Source: Stygiobacter sp. (lineage in GTDB: Bacteria; Pseudomonadota; Alphaproteobacteria; Rhodospirillales; Magnetospirillaceae). From it: 64,000 bases of DNA. Below the pieces are notes generated by a model. The model was not told the DNA's origin, searched no databases, and was given only the letters and a program-made list of their open reading frames with translations. A program made the translations under genes and the position numbers. Positions 8,682 through 16,149 of the stretch are shown here, piece by piece. Every line of letters begins with the position of its first letter. Positions within the stretch are counted from its first letter, which is position 1. The DNA lies in assembly GCA_006218045.1 (NCBI GenBank), contig VBWB01000008.1, forward strand, positions 1 to 64,000, in the 5' to 3' direction.

Positions 8682-9157
8682 GCCTTACCGTCTCGGCATG
8701 AACTGACCCAAAGGGTCAGTTCATTCCCCCATTGCCGCCACAGCATGGCGCTGGCGGTTTCCACCGCCGCCGCCACCAAGGGCGTCAGCCCGGCGGAAAA
8801 CGGCACCTGCAAGGCCGCCACCGCCCCCAGGATTTCGGTTTCCGGCGGCCTTTGCATAAGCCGGCGCATGGCGGCGACGATACTGGCCGGGCCGGCCCCC
8901 AGCGGGCCCTGCGGATCGGCGGGAATTTCGGCTTCGGTCAGCCGCAACACCTGTCCCGGCGGCCCCAATCGGCTGGAGAGGGCGGTGATCAGCACCGCTT
9001 GGCGGCACTGACGCAGGATGTCCAGCACCCCGCCTTCGCTGCCATCATGCAGGCAGACATGCCGGGGCCATGGGCGCGCGGCGAGGCGCCGGTGCACGGC
9101 GGTGCCGAAACCATCGTCGGCATGCAAGGAATTGCCAAGGCAGATCAGGCCGATCAC
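8627..9157 (-). CDS. Degenerate hydrogenase-maturation-protease-like protein (M52 family)
   Basis: 176 aa from a GTG preceded by GGAG. The N-terminus GLICLGNSLHADDGFG is the signature of HyaD/HupD peptidases, which trim the large subunit of NiFe hydrogenases after nickel insertion. The other two nickel ligands of that family seem lost: the usual V-D-A motif reads ITALSS, and I find no equivalent of the later conserved histidine. No hydrogenase gene is nearby. Its 3' end overlaps the end of ruvX by 55 bp. It may have a changed role, or serve a hydrogenase elsewhere. Confidence 0.7.
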   Translation of the reverse strand: MIGLICLGNSLHADDGFGTAVHRRLAARPWPRHVCLHDGSEGGVLDILRQCRQAVLITALSSRLGPPGQVLRLTEAEIPADPQGPLGAGPASIVAAMRRLMQRPPETEILGAVAALQVPFSAGLTPLVAAAVETASAMLWRQWGNELTLWVSSCRDGKAQSPLGLAGASPFGSRPV

Positions 9158-9310
9158 GGCGGCTCCGTCGGTGTTTGCGTCAGTCTAGACATTAATGACG
9201 CGGCTGGCGAGTAATAATACTAAGGGTATAGGCTTTGGGATAAGGCGAGGCGTGTTTCTACAACATTAGTGTAAGATGTGTGCGTATTGACTTGATTCCA
9301 GTCCGCGTCT

Positions 9311-9369
9311 CGGTCTAGGGTTTCCCATCAAGACCGTCCACCACTTTGGGGTGTGGCGGCTTTTTTTTT
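9311..9369 (+). terminator. Terminator with an overlapping alternative hairpin before the haemerythrin gene
   Basis: A stem CCG-t-CCAC-c-AC / GTGTGGCGG with loop TTTGGG (9334-9359) is followed by nine Ts (9361-9369), a textbook intrinsic terminator on the plus strand. A second hairpin, CGGTCT.../...AGACCG (9311-9316 with 9331-9336), uses bases 9334-9336 of the terminator, so the two exclude each other. No gene precedes it on this strand since ruvX. It may be an attenuator for the haemerythrin operon or the end of a small RNA from 9160-9330. Confidence 0.55.
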
Positions 9370-9415
9370 GCCGGCTACGTCCGGCGGATGCGGCCGTGGC
9401 AACGGGGGGTGGGAC

Positions 9416-9829
9416 ATGCTGGCCTGGGAACAGGGCTACAAGATCGGGCAATGGGAGATGGATGCCGAGCATCTGATCCTGTTTTCTCTGCTCAATCAGT
9501 TGGACATCAACATCAACGCCGATCTGGCGGAGGAATGCGTCCACGATGTGCTGGCGGCGCTTGACGCCTATATCGACTATCATTTCGCCCATGAAGAGGC
9601 GTTGATGAAGGCCTGGGGCTATCCCGGCCTGGAACAGCATTCCGGCTTGCATCATCAGTTCATGAACGAGGTCGGTCGTCTGCGCGAAGCGGTTAAGATC
9701 GACGACACCGTCAAGGCGGCGCTGAAGGTCCGCGGTTTCGTGCTGGAATGGTTGCTCAACCACATCATGGAAACCGACGCCGAGTATGCCCGCTTCATCG
9801 CTGAAAAGTCGAAGAAGTCCAGCGCCTAG
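9416..9829 (+). CDS. Bacteriohaemerythrin
   Basis: 137 aa from the ATG at 9416, which follows GGGGGGTGGG. The ORF track adds 21 upstream codons that cross the terminator. The di-iron ligand pattern is present: an early DAEH, then HFAHEEALM, then HSGLHHQFM, and HIMETDAEY. Soluble haemerythrins bind O2 reversibly and deliver or sense it in microaerobic and magnetotactic bacteria. A 43-bp gap separates it from the degenerate EAL protein, with which it probably forms an operon. Confidence 0.93.
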   Translation: MLAWEQGYKIGQWEMDAEHLILFSLLNQLDININADLAEECVHDVLAALDAYIDYHFAHEEALMKAWGYPGLEQHSGLHHQFMNEVGRLREAVKIDDTVKAALKVRGFVLEWLLNHIMETDAEYARFIAEKSKKSSA

Positions 9830-9872
9830 GTCTGGTCGGGTTTGCACAAGCATCAGCAAGGGGTCTGTTGCC

Positions 9873-11045
9873 ATGCGCGTGACGGAAATGGAACGTGCCT
9901 TCCTGCACGAATTGCATGCCATCAAGAAGGATCCGCTGGGCAAGCGGGTCATTCACTTCTGTGTTTCAGCCGGGACGGCGCAAGCCGATCAGACCCGGCG
10001 CATCGAAAGCGCCAAGCATTTCATCGGCAAAAGCTTTGCCCGTTCACCCTATTGCAAGGTATTCGTCGCCCATAACGGCGATCTGTTCGTCGCCTATTCC
10101 CACGTCACCGTATCGGAAGTACTGGGGGTGTGCGCCAAGGTGGAAAAGCTGTTCCTGGACGAAGAAACATTCAGCCGACGCAACGCTTACGGTGAATATT
10201 CGTTCTATAAGATCGCCGATGCCACCAAGGATCTGGACGTGGTGTTCCACGCCTTCAAGACGATCATCGCCGATCAGCCCGAGGCGGCGCGGGCGTTGAA
10301 AAAGCCCATGAACGCGGAAAACCTGCACCAATTGTCGGAAAAAATCCGCAATCTCGACCTGCGGCACTGCATCTTCAACCAGCCGGTCTATTTCATCGGC
10401 GAACAGGTGCCGTCCATCGAGTTCCTGGAATTCTTCGTTTCCACCAAGCAGATCGAGGAAAACTTTCTGCCCGAGGTCAGCCTGACCGGCTCGCCCTGGC
10501 TGTTCCATGCGCTGAAGGAAGACCTGGACCGCGCCACCCTTCGCATCATGGCCAAGGAGATTCCCGAATACCGGCACAAGGCATTCAGCGTCAATCTCAC
10601 CCTGGCCACGGCCAGCTCGAAGGAATTCGAGCAGTTCAACAATGCGTTGCCGGGCCGCTTGGCCGGGCGCATCGTCATCGAGGTGCACAAGACCGACGTG
10701 GTCCAACACATGGACCTGTACCGCGACCTGCGCAAATCCACTGCCAAGATGGGGTTGAAACTGTGTATCGACGGTCTGGAATGGCAGGATTTCGACATGC
10801 TCTCGCTGACCCGGCTACACCCTGATTTCGTCAAGATCGGCTGGAGCGAAACCATGCTGGCGCCGTCGGCGGAAGCGTTGCAAGCCCTGGTTGGCGGCCT
10901 CAAGGGGTTGAACGGCCATGGTCAGGCGGTGCTGTCGCGCTGCGACAACCCCAAGGCATTCCCCTTTGCCCGCGGTCTGGGGATCCGCTACGTCCAGGGC
11001 CGACTGGCCGATCAGTTTTTCAAGACCGGGATGAAACTGCAATAA
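9873..11045 (+). CDS. Degenerate EAL-domain protein
   Basis: 390 aa from the ATG at 9873 (AAGGGG upstream). The C-terminal half has the layout of an EAL c-di-GMP phosphodiesterase: FSVNLTLAT at the NIS position, IVIEVHKTDVV at the LELTES position, LCIDGLEWQDFDML at the [10 protein letters not shown] position and RYVQGRLADQF at the QGY position. The E-A-L motif, the DDF aspartates and most metal ligands are gone, so it should not hydrolyse c-di-GMP. The N-terminal 160 residues are unrecognised. Linked to bacteriohaemerythrin, it might act as an output or binding partner in oxygen-linked signalling. Confidence 0.75.
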   Translation: MRVTEMERAFLHELHAIKKDPLGKRVIHFCVSAGTAQADQTRRIESAKHFIGKSFARSPYCKVFVAHNGDLFVAYSHVTVSEVLGVCAKVEKLFLDEETFSRRNAYGEYSFYKIADATKDLDVVFHAFKTIIADQPEAARALKKPMNAENLHQLSEKIRNLDLRHCIFNQPVYFIGEQVPSIEFLEFFVSTKQIEENFLPEVSLTGSPWLFHALKEDLDRATLRIMAKEIPEYRHKAFSVNLTLATASSKEFEQFNNALPGRLAGRIVIEVHKTDVVQHMDLYRDLRKSTAKMGLKLCIDGLEWQDFDMLSLTRLHPDFVKIGWSETMLAPSAEALQALVGGLKGLNGHGQAVLSRCDNPKAFPFARGLGIRYVQGRLADQFFKTGMKLQ

Positions 11046-11052
11046 TTCGGTG

Positions 11053-11091
11053 CCCGTGGAAAAGTCCTTCGCTTCAGTGTACTTTTCCCCG
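11053..11091 (+). repeat. GTGrAAAAGT palindrome family, copy A
   Basis: CCCGTGGAAAAGTCC...GTGTACTTTTCCCCG. Same family as copies at 11239-11282 (opposite orientation) and 63354-63398. The arms GTGGAAAAGT and ACTTTTcccC form the outer stem. This copy is slightly shorter in the centre. Confidence 0.65.
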
Positions 11092-11106
11092 TTGAGTGAA
11101 GCGGAA

Positions 11107-11141
11107 AAAAATAGGCTTGGGGCGGCCTTGCGCCTATTTTT
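11107..11141. terminator. Hairpin downstream of the degenerate EAL gene
   Basis: AAAAATAGGC and GCCTATTTTT are perfect inverted repeats with a GC-rich 15-base loop; the right arm ends in a run of Ts, so it reads as a rho-independent terminator of the haemerythrin-EAL operon. Confidence 0.7.
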
Positions 11142-11238
11142 CGCTTTTGCGTTTTACCGCCTTTGCGGGGTAAAGGCGGGAGAAAGACTGAAACTCGCGC
11201 GGAAAGCACGCTTGAGCACGGGTTTTCATCGCAGGAAT

Positions 11239-11282
11239 CGGGAAAAAGTACACCGAGGCGAAGCCGAGGGACTTTTTCACGG
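11239..11282 (-). repeat. GTGrAAAAGT palindrome family, copy B
   Basis: On the minus strand: CCGTGAAAAAGTCCCTCGGC, then TTCGCC, then GTGTACTTTTTCCCG. It is inverted relative to copy A, so together they frame about 150 bp. Confidence 0.65.
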
Positions 11283-11362
11283 TCGACTAATTCCCCCATG
11301 CCGGAAGGTTGCCCCCGGACGCGCCACCGCGTAATGTGCGCCAAGGGTGTGAAGGGGACTAG

Positions 11363-12214
11363 ATGCGTCACGCTTGGACTTTTCTGATCGGGTTGTTCTT
11401 TGCCGGCTTCGTCATGATGTGGTCGGCGCCCATCGGCATTGCGGTGGTGGTGCTGGCCGGATTGGGCGGTCAGATCAACCTGTTTCATGCCTTTTCCGGC
11501 GAATCGGTGTTCGGTGTGCGCGATGTTGACGGTCGGCTGCAAGGCCGCATGGTCAATGTCAGCTTCCGCCCGACCATGGTGCCGGTGATCGGCGAGCCGC
11601 GCCCGCGCCGCCTGCTGCTGCGTCTGGAAGTGATCGATATCGACGTCTTCGATGGTTCCAACGGCCTGGGCCGGGTCCGTCTGGATGCCTGGCCGCTGGA
11701 TGGTGCCGTCGATGTGTTGCAGCCGCCGCTTTACACGGTGGTGGCGCCCGGGCGCAAGGCGATCATCGATGACGAAAACGTGCTCAGCGTGGAAAACGGC
11801 AATCGCCGCAGCGCCTATTCCCTGGCCACCGGCGAGTGGTTGTACGATGCCGACGGCGCTGTCGTCACCTATACCACCGAAGGCGATCGACGTCGATTGT
11901 TGGCGGCGGCGGCGGCTGATGACGAAATGCCGCCGGGTTCGGTGGCGGTGGTGACCCTGGCCAGTCCGCAAGGGGTGTTGAAGCGCCTGCTGATCGCCGC
12001 CTCCGATCCCACCCGTGCCCGCCTGTTGCGCACCTCGGTGTCATTGATCCGCGCCGGCATCCGCACCGAACCCGCCGGGCTGCGTTGGGTCGATCTGGCC
12101 ATGCCGGCCGGCACCATCCGGGTCCCCCTGAGCGGCGACGTTCTCGACCTCGGTCGAGCGGAGGTGCCGGTGGGGCTGAAGATCACTGAATTCAAGGCGT
12201 GGCCGCAGCGGTAA
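11363..12214 (+). CDS. Membrane-anchored protein of unknown function
   Basis: 283 aa; ATG after GAAGGGGACTAG. Two hydrophobic stretches lie at the N-terminus (about 4-20 and 22-37, around IGIAVVVLAGLGG), followed by a soluble beta-rich region with VVAPGRKAIIDDENV and a PAGTIRVPLSGDVLDLG tail. It looks like a signal-anchored periplasmic protein. I do not recognise the family. It is convergent with recN. Confidence 0.75.
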   Translation: MRHAWTFLIGLFFAGFVMMWSAPIGIAVVVLAGLGGQINLFHAFSGESVFGVRDVDGRLQGRMVNVSFRPTMVPVIGEPRPRRLLLRLEVIDIDVFDGSNGLGRVRLDAWPLDGAVDVLQPPLYTVVAPGRKAIIDDENVLSVENGNRRSAYSLATGEWLYDADGAVVTYTTEGDRRRLLAAAAADDEMPPGSVAVVTLASPQGVLKRLLIAASDPTRARLLRTSVSLIRAGIRTEPAGLRWVDLAMPAGTIRVPLSGDVLDLGRAEVPVGLKITEFKAWPQR

Positions 12215-12235
12215 ACGCGGCGGGGGCGGCGGCTT

Positions 12236-13903
12236 CTATCCGACGATCAGGGCGGCGGCGGCGGCGCGGGCGTGATCGGTGACGTTCTCGCCCGATAGCA
12301 TGCGGGCGATTTCCTCGGTCCGTGCGCTTGCCGACAAGGCGTCGACGCTGGTCAGCACCCGGCCCGGCTCGACCTCGGTCTTGGCGACGCGGTAATGCGA
12401 GGCGCCGCGCGCCGCCACCTGGGGCGAGTGGGTGACCACCAGAACCTGCACATCCCTGCCCAAGCGGCCCAGACGTTCGCCGACAGCCGCCGCGACGGCG
12501 CCGCCGATGCCGGAATCCACCTCGTCGAACACCATGGTCGGCGTACTCGAGCTTTGCGCCAACACCACTTTCAAGGCCAGCATGAAGCGGGACAATTCGC
12601 CGCCCGATGCCACCTTGCCGAGGGAAGCGGGCGGGGCGCCGGGATTGGTGGCGACCAGGAAGGCCACCTTGTCCAGGCCGTCCGGCCCCCAGTCGTTTTC
12701 ATCGCCCGGCTGCACCTGGGTGATGAAGCGGGCCTTGTCCAGCTTCAACGGTGGCAATTCCGCCGCCACCGCCCCATCCAGGCGGGCGGCGGCTTCGCCG
12801 CGGGCTTTTGACAGGGCGCGGGCGGCTTCCACATAGGTGGCGCGGGCGGCCTGCTCGGCCTTGGCCAGCTTGGTCAGATCGTTGCCGCCGCCATCCAGCG
12901 CCGCCAGTTGCGCCCCCAGACGGTCGCGCAAGCCGGCCAGGCTGTCGACGTCGACGCCGTGCTTGCGGGCGGCGGCGCGCAGGGCGAACAGCCGTTCCTC
13001 GGCTTTTTCCAGGGCGCGTGGGTCCAGATCGATCTCCGCCGATACCCGTTCCAACTGGCCGATGGCCTCGGCGGCTTCGTCGGCGGCGCGGTCGAGGGCG
13101 GCGATCACCGGGGCCAGCTTGCCTTCGGCCTTGTCGGCGACCCGTTCCAAGGTGCGCTGGGCCGAGCGCAACGATGCCTCGACGTCGCCCTTTTGCGTCA
13201 AAGCGGTCTGGGCGGCGTTCATCGCCTCGATCAGCTTTTCGCTGTGCTGCATGACCGCGCGCTTGGCCGCCAACTCGCTTTCCTCGCCCGGCTTGGGCGC
13301 CAGGGCATGCAATTCGTCATGGGCATGGCGCAGGGAGTCTTCTTCGGCCCGGGCCTGCTTCAGCGCCGCTTCGGCCTCGGACCGGGCCTTGGCCGCCGCG
13401 CGCCAGGCGTTCCAGGCGGCGCGCACCGCGCCCCGGCTTTGCCCCAATCCAGCGAAGGCATCCAGCACCGGCAGATGGGTGGTTTCGTCCAGCAGGCCAT
13501 GGCTTTCAAACTGGCCGTGGATTTCCACCAATTCGTCCCCGACCTTGCGCAGCAAGCCGACGCTGACCGCCTGATCGTTGACATAGGCGCGCGAGCGCCC
13601 ATCGGCGGTGACCACCCGGCGCAGCACCAAGGGGCCGTCCTGGGTCTCCATGTCCTGGGCGGCCAGCAGCACGCGGGCCGGATGAAAGGGCGGCGGGTCG
13701 AATTCGGCGATGACGGTCAATTGCGGGGCGCCGTGGCGCACCAGCCCGGAATCGGCCCTGGCCCCCAGGGTCAGGGATAGGGAATCCAGCAAGATGGATT
13801 TGCCGGCGCCGGTTTCGCCGGTGAACACCGACAGGCCGCCGGCGAAGCTCAGGTCCAGCTTTTCGATCAGGACGACGTCGCGGATCGACAGCGAAGCCAG
13901 CAT
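12236..13903 (-). CDS. recN: DNA repair protein RecN
   Basis: 555 aa SMC-like ATPase for double-strand break repair. Walker A is FTGETGAGKSILLDSL near residue 30; a long coiled coil fills the middle; the ABC signature region (ASGGELSRFMLALK) and Walker B (VFDEVDSGIGG) are near the C-terminus. Length is normal. It follows bamD after 7 bp, the same bamD-recN order seen in many alphaproteobacteria. Confidence 0.97.
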   Translation of the reverse strand: MLASLSIRDVVLIEKLDLSFAGGLSVFTGETGAGKSILLDSLSLTLGARADSGLVRHGAPQLTVIAEFDPPPFHPARVLLAAQDMETQDGPLVLRRVVTADGRSRAYVNDQAVSVGLLRKVGDELVEIHGQFESHGLLDETTHLPVLDAFAGLGQSRGAVRAAWNAWRAAAKARSEAEAALKQARAEEDSLRHAHDELHALAPKPGEESELAAKRAVMQHSEKLIEAMNAAQTALTQKGDVEASLRSAQRTLERVADKAEGKLAPVIAALDRAADEAAEAIGQLERVSAEIDLDPRALEKAEERLFALRAAARKHGVDVDSLAGLRDRLGAQLAALDGGGNDLTKLAKAEQAARATYVEAARALSKARGEAAARLDGAVAAELPPLKLDKARFITQVQPGDENDWGPDGLDKVAFLVATNPGAPPASLGKVASGGELSRFMLALKVVLAQSSSTPTMVFDEVDSGIGGAVAAAVGERLGRLGRDVQVLVVTHSPQVAARGASHYRVAKTEVEPGRVLTSVDALSASARTEEIARMLSGENVTDHARAAAAALIVG

Positions 13904-13910
13904 GGCGCGC

Positions 13911-14726
13911 CTACCACATCCAGCCGAACCAGCCGGAATCCTTCTTCTCCGCCTGGGTGGCGGATTGGCCGGTATTGACCATGGAGAAGGTATCCTCGTA
14001 CCAGTCGCTGCCGGGGAAGTTGTGACCGATGACCGCCGCCGTCTTCTTGGCCTCGTCGGTCAGGCCCAGGGTCAGGTAGATTTCCACCATGCGGTGCAGC
14101 GCCTCGGGGACGTGGCTGGTGGTCTGGTACTGCTCGACCACGATCTTGTAGCGGTTCAGCGCCGCCAGCCACTGGTCGCGATTTTGGTAATAGCGGGCGA
14201 TGTTCATTTCCTTGCCGGCCAGGTGGTCGCGGGTCAGGTCCACCTTCAGCTTGGCGTCGCGGGCATAGGAACTGGCGGGATAACGGTCCACCACCTCTTG
14301 CAGCGATTTCAGCGCCATTTCGGTCATCTTCTGGTCGCGGGCGACGTCGGTGATCTGTTCGTAATAGCACAGCCCCTTGAGGTAATAGGCGTAGGGCGCG
14401 TCCTTATTGCCGGGATGCAACTGGATGAAGCGATCCAAGGCCACCAGGGCGTCGGGGTATTTGTTGCGCTCGTACAGCACATAGGCGTTCATCAATTGCG
14501 CCTTGGTCGCCCATACCGAATAAGGATGCTGGCGGTCGACTTCGTCGAAAGCCTGGGCGGCTTTGTAATATTCGCCCTGTTCGACCAGATCCATGGCCTC
14601 GTTGTACAATTCCTCGACCGGACGCTCGACGTATTCATCCTTTTTGTCCGCGCAGGCGGACAGCAGGAGAGCGGTGGCGATCAGGGTGGCACCGGCAAGG
14701 CGGCGGGAAAGGGCGAGGCGAATCAT
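13911..14726 (-). CDS. bamD: Outer membrane assembly lipoprotein BamD
   Basis: 271 aa. A lipoprotein signal ends in the lipobox LLSAC, predicting lipidation at that Cys. TPR-like repeats follow (VEELYNEAMDLVEQGEYYKAAQAF and further units), the outer-membrane lipoprotein fold of BamD (ComL). With BamA it inserts beta-barrel proteins. The last about 20 residues are Trp-rich and variable. AAGGGA precedes the ATG. A terminator separates it from lpxC upstream, so it probably has its own promoter, close to the 14727-14811 stretch. Confidence 0.95.
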   Translation of the reverse strand: MIRLALSRRLAGATLIATALLLSACADKKDEYVERPVEELYNEAMDLVEQGEYYKAAQAFDEVDRQHPYSVWATKAQLMNAYVLYERNKYPDALVALDRFIQLHPGNKDAPYAYYLKGLCYYEQITDVARDQKMTEMALKSLQEVVDRYPASSYARDAKLKVDLTRDHLAGKEMNIARYYQNRDQWLAALNRYKIVVEQYQTTSHVPEALHRMVEIYLTLGLTDEAKKTAAVIGHNFPGSDWYEDTFSMVNTGQSATQAEKKDSGWFGWMW

Positions 14727-14811
14727 GGAATCCCTTGGGCCTTAAACTGTTGTGCCGGACTATAGCACGCCGCCGCCCCAGGGGAAGAGGGCAGGGAAGT
14801 GCCGTGGCATG

Positions 14812-14846
14812 AAAAAACCCCCGCAGGGCCTTGCGGGCTGCGGGGG
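14812..14846 (-). terminator. Intrinsic terminator after lpxC
   Basis: On the minus strand CCCCCGCAG ... CTGCGGGGG forms a 9-bp GC stem followed by TTTTTT. It lies 39 bp after the lpxC stop and should separate lpxC from bamD. Confidence 0.85.
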
Positions 14847-14884
14847 CGGAAGGTGTTCGTCCTACGGAAAGCCAGGAGGGAGGG

Positions 14885-15907
14885 TCAGCCGTTGACCACC
14901 AGCTTGTCCGGACCGGCCAGGGCCAAGCCCTGGGCTGCGGCGGAGCCGGCGGCGATGGTGGTGTAAGCCCAGGCGGTCTGGTCGGCGAACAGGGCGCGCA
15001 GCAATTGGTTGTTGAGCGCATGGCCGGAACGGATGCCGTCATAGACGCCCAGGAGCGGTGCGCCGGCCAGGAACAGATCACCCACCGCGTCCAAAATCTT
15101 GTGACGGACGAATTCGTCGCCGTAGCGCAGGCCATCGTCATTGAGCACGCGGGTGCCGGTGCTGTCGATGACCACGGCATTGTCGAGCGAGCCGCCACGG
15201 GCCAAGCCGTTGGCGCGCAGGTAAGCGACCTCGTGCTCGAAGCCGAAGGTGCGGGCGCGGCTGATCTCGGCCTTGAAGGTGCCGCGATTGAGCGCCACCG
15301 AAAAGCTTTGCTGGCCGATGGCGGCAGAGGCGAAATCGATGTGGAAATTGAGGCGGAAGCCACCGGCGGCCGGGCTCAAGCTGGCGGTCTTGTCGCCGTC
15401 GGTGACCGAAACCCGCTTCAGCACGCGGATAGCGCGGCGCGCTACGGCCTGCTCGACGGTGCCGGCGCATTCGATCAGGAACAGGAAGGGAGCGGCGGAG
15501 CCGTCCATCACCGGCACTTCCGGGCCGTTGATCTCGATGATGCAATTGTCGATGCCCGAGCCGGCCAGGGCCGACAGCAGATGCTCGACGGTGCCGACAT
15601 GGATGCCGTCCTGGTTGGTCAGGCAGGTGTTCATGCGGGTGTCGCCGACATTCGACCACAGGGCCGGAACATGGGCGCCACGCCCGGCGATGTCGCTGCG
15701 GCGGAAGACGATGCCGGTATCGGCGGCGGCGGGGTGCAGCACCATGGTGACCTTGGCGCCGGAATGCAGGCCAACGCCCGAGCAGCCGATGGCCGTCTTC
15801 AAGGTACGCTGGCGGAGAACGTTGGTTTCAACCGAGGTTTCAACCGAGGCCTTGGATTCGGCAGAAGATTTGAAGGTGGCAACCACGTCGGTCTTGTTGA
15901 TCTTCAC
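14885..15907 (-). CDS. lpxC: UDP-3-O-acyl-N-acetylglucosamine deacetylase
   Basis: 340 aa from a GTG at 15907 preceded by GGAAGGGG. LpxC removes the acetyl group in the committed step of lipid A synthesis. Zinc-site elements are visible: VEHLLSAL with its His, and [13 protein letters not shown] with His and Asp. Homology proper begins at [18 protein letters not shown], so about 33 residues form an N-terminal extension. That extension is partly encoded by a perfect 12-bp tandem repeat (15825-15848, encoding VETSVET). It follows ftsZ but has a terminator upstream, so it is probably transcribed alone. Confidence 0.93.
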   Translation of the reverse strand: MKINKTDVVATFKSSAESKASVETSVETNVLRQRTLKTAIGCSGVGLHSGAKVTMVLHPAAADTGIVFRRSDIAGRGAHVPALWSNVGDTRMNTCLTNQDGIHVGTVEHLLSALAGSGIDNCIIEINGPEVPVMDGSAAPFLFLIECAGTVEQAVARRAIRVLKRVSVTDGDKTASLSPAAGGFRLNFHIDFASAAIGQQSFSVALNRGTFKAEISRARTFGFEHEVAYLRANGLARGGSLDNAVVIDSTGTRVLNDDGLRYGDEFVRHKILDAVGDLFLAGAPLLGVYDGIRSGHALNNQLLRALFADQTAWAYTTIAAGSAAAQGLALAGPDKLVVNG

Positions 15908-16079
15908 GACTAAACCCCTTCCTCGTCGGACGCCCCTTGGTGAAAGGTTCACCAATCTTCCCGGCATCCGGCCCAATTCGATGGTTATCTTCTACTCCCT
16001 GGCTCTCAACCCCTCAAATCAATCATTATTTCGGTTTGTTACATCCGCTTCGGCGGTGCGGTAACTACCGGCGGGCGGG

Positions 16080-16116
16080 AAAAAGAAAGGGGTCCGATCC
16101 GGTGGGACCGGACCCC
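16080..16116 (-). terminator. Intrinsic terminator after ftsZ
   Basis: On the minus strand GGGGTCCG ... CGGACCCC (8-bp arms, with more pairing inside) is followed by TTTCTTTTT. It lies 34 bp beyond the ftsZ stop and marks the end of the dcw transcript. Confidence 0.85.
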
Positions 16117-16149
16117 GAGGGTATAATCAGCGCGGTAACGAGCCCCGAC

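Larger units (their letters stand above)
11046..11362. other. Non-coding interval framed by an inverted pair of palindromic repeats
   Basis: 317 bp without a supportable gene. It holds repeat A (11053-11091), a perfect 10-bp hairpin (11107-11141), a further CCGCCTTT/AAAGGCGG hairpin near 11158-11190, and repeat B (11239-11282) in inverted orientation. The ORF at 11050-11334 is a shadow of these repeats. Confidence 0.6.

Noticed and set aside
9210-9275. Possible purine or c-di-GMP riboswitch before the haemerythrin gene
   Set aside because: A TTTCTAC fragment and outer pairing recall purine riboswitches, but the P2/P3 loops and core bases do not fit; kept only as an unassigned leader.
11050-11334. 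94-aa ORF in the interval after the EAL gene
   Set aside because: Its ends are the repeat copies A and B read as protein; similar peptide pieces appear at copy C, so the similarity is from the repeat.
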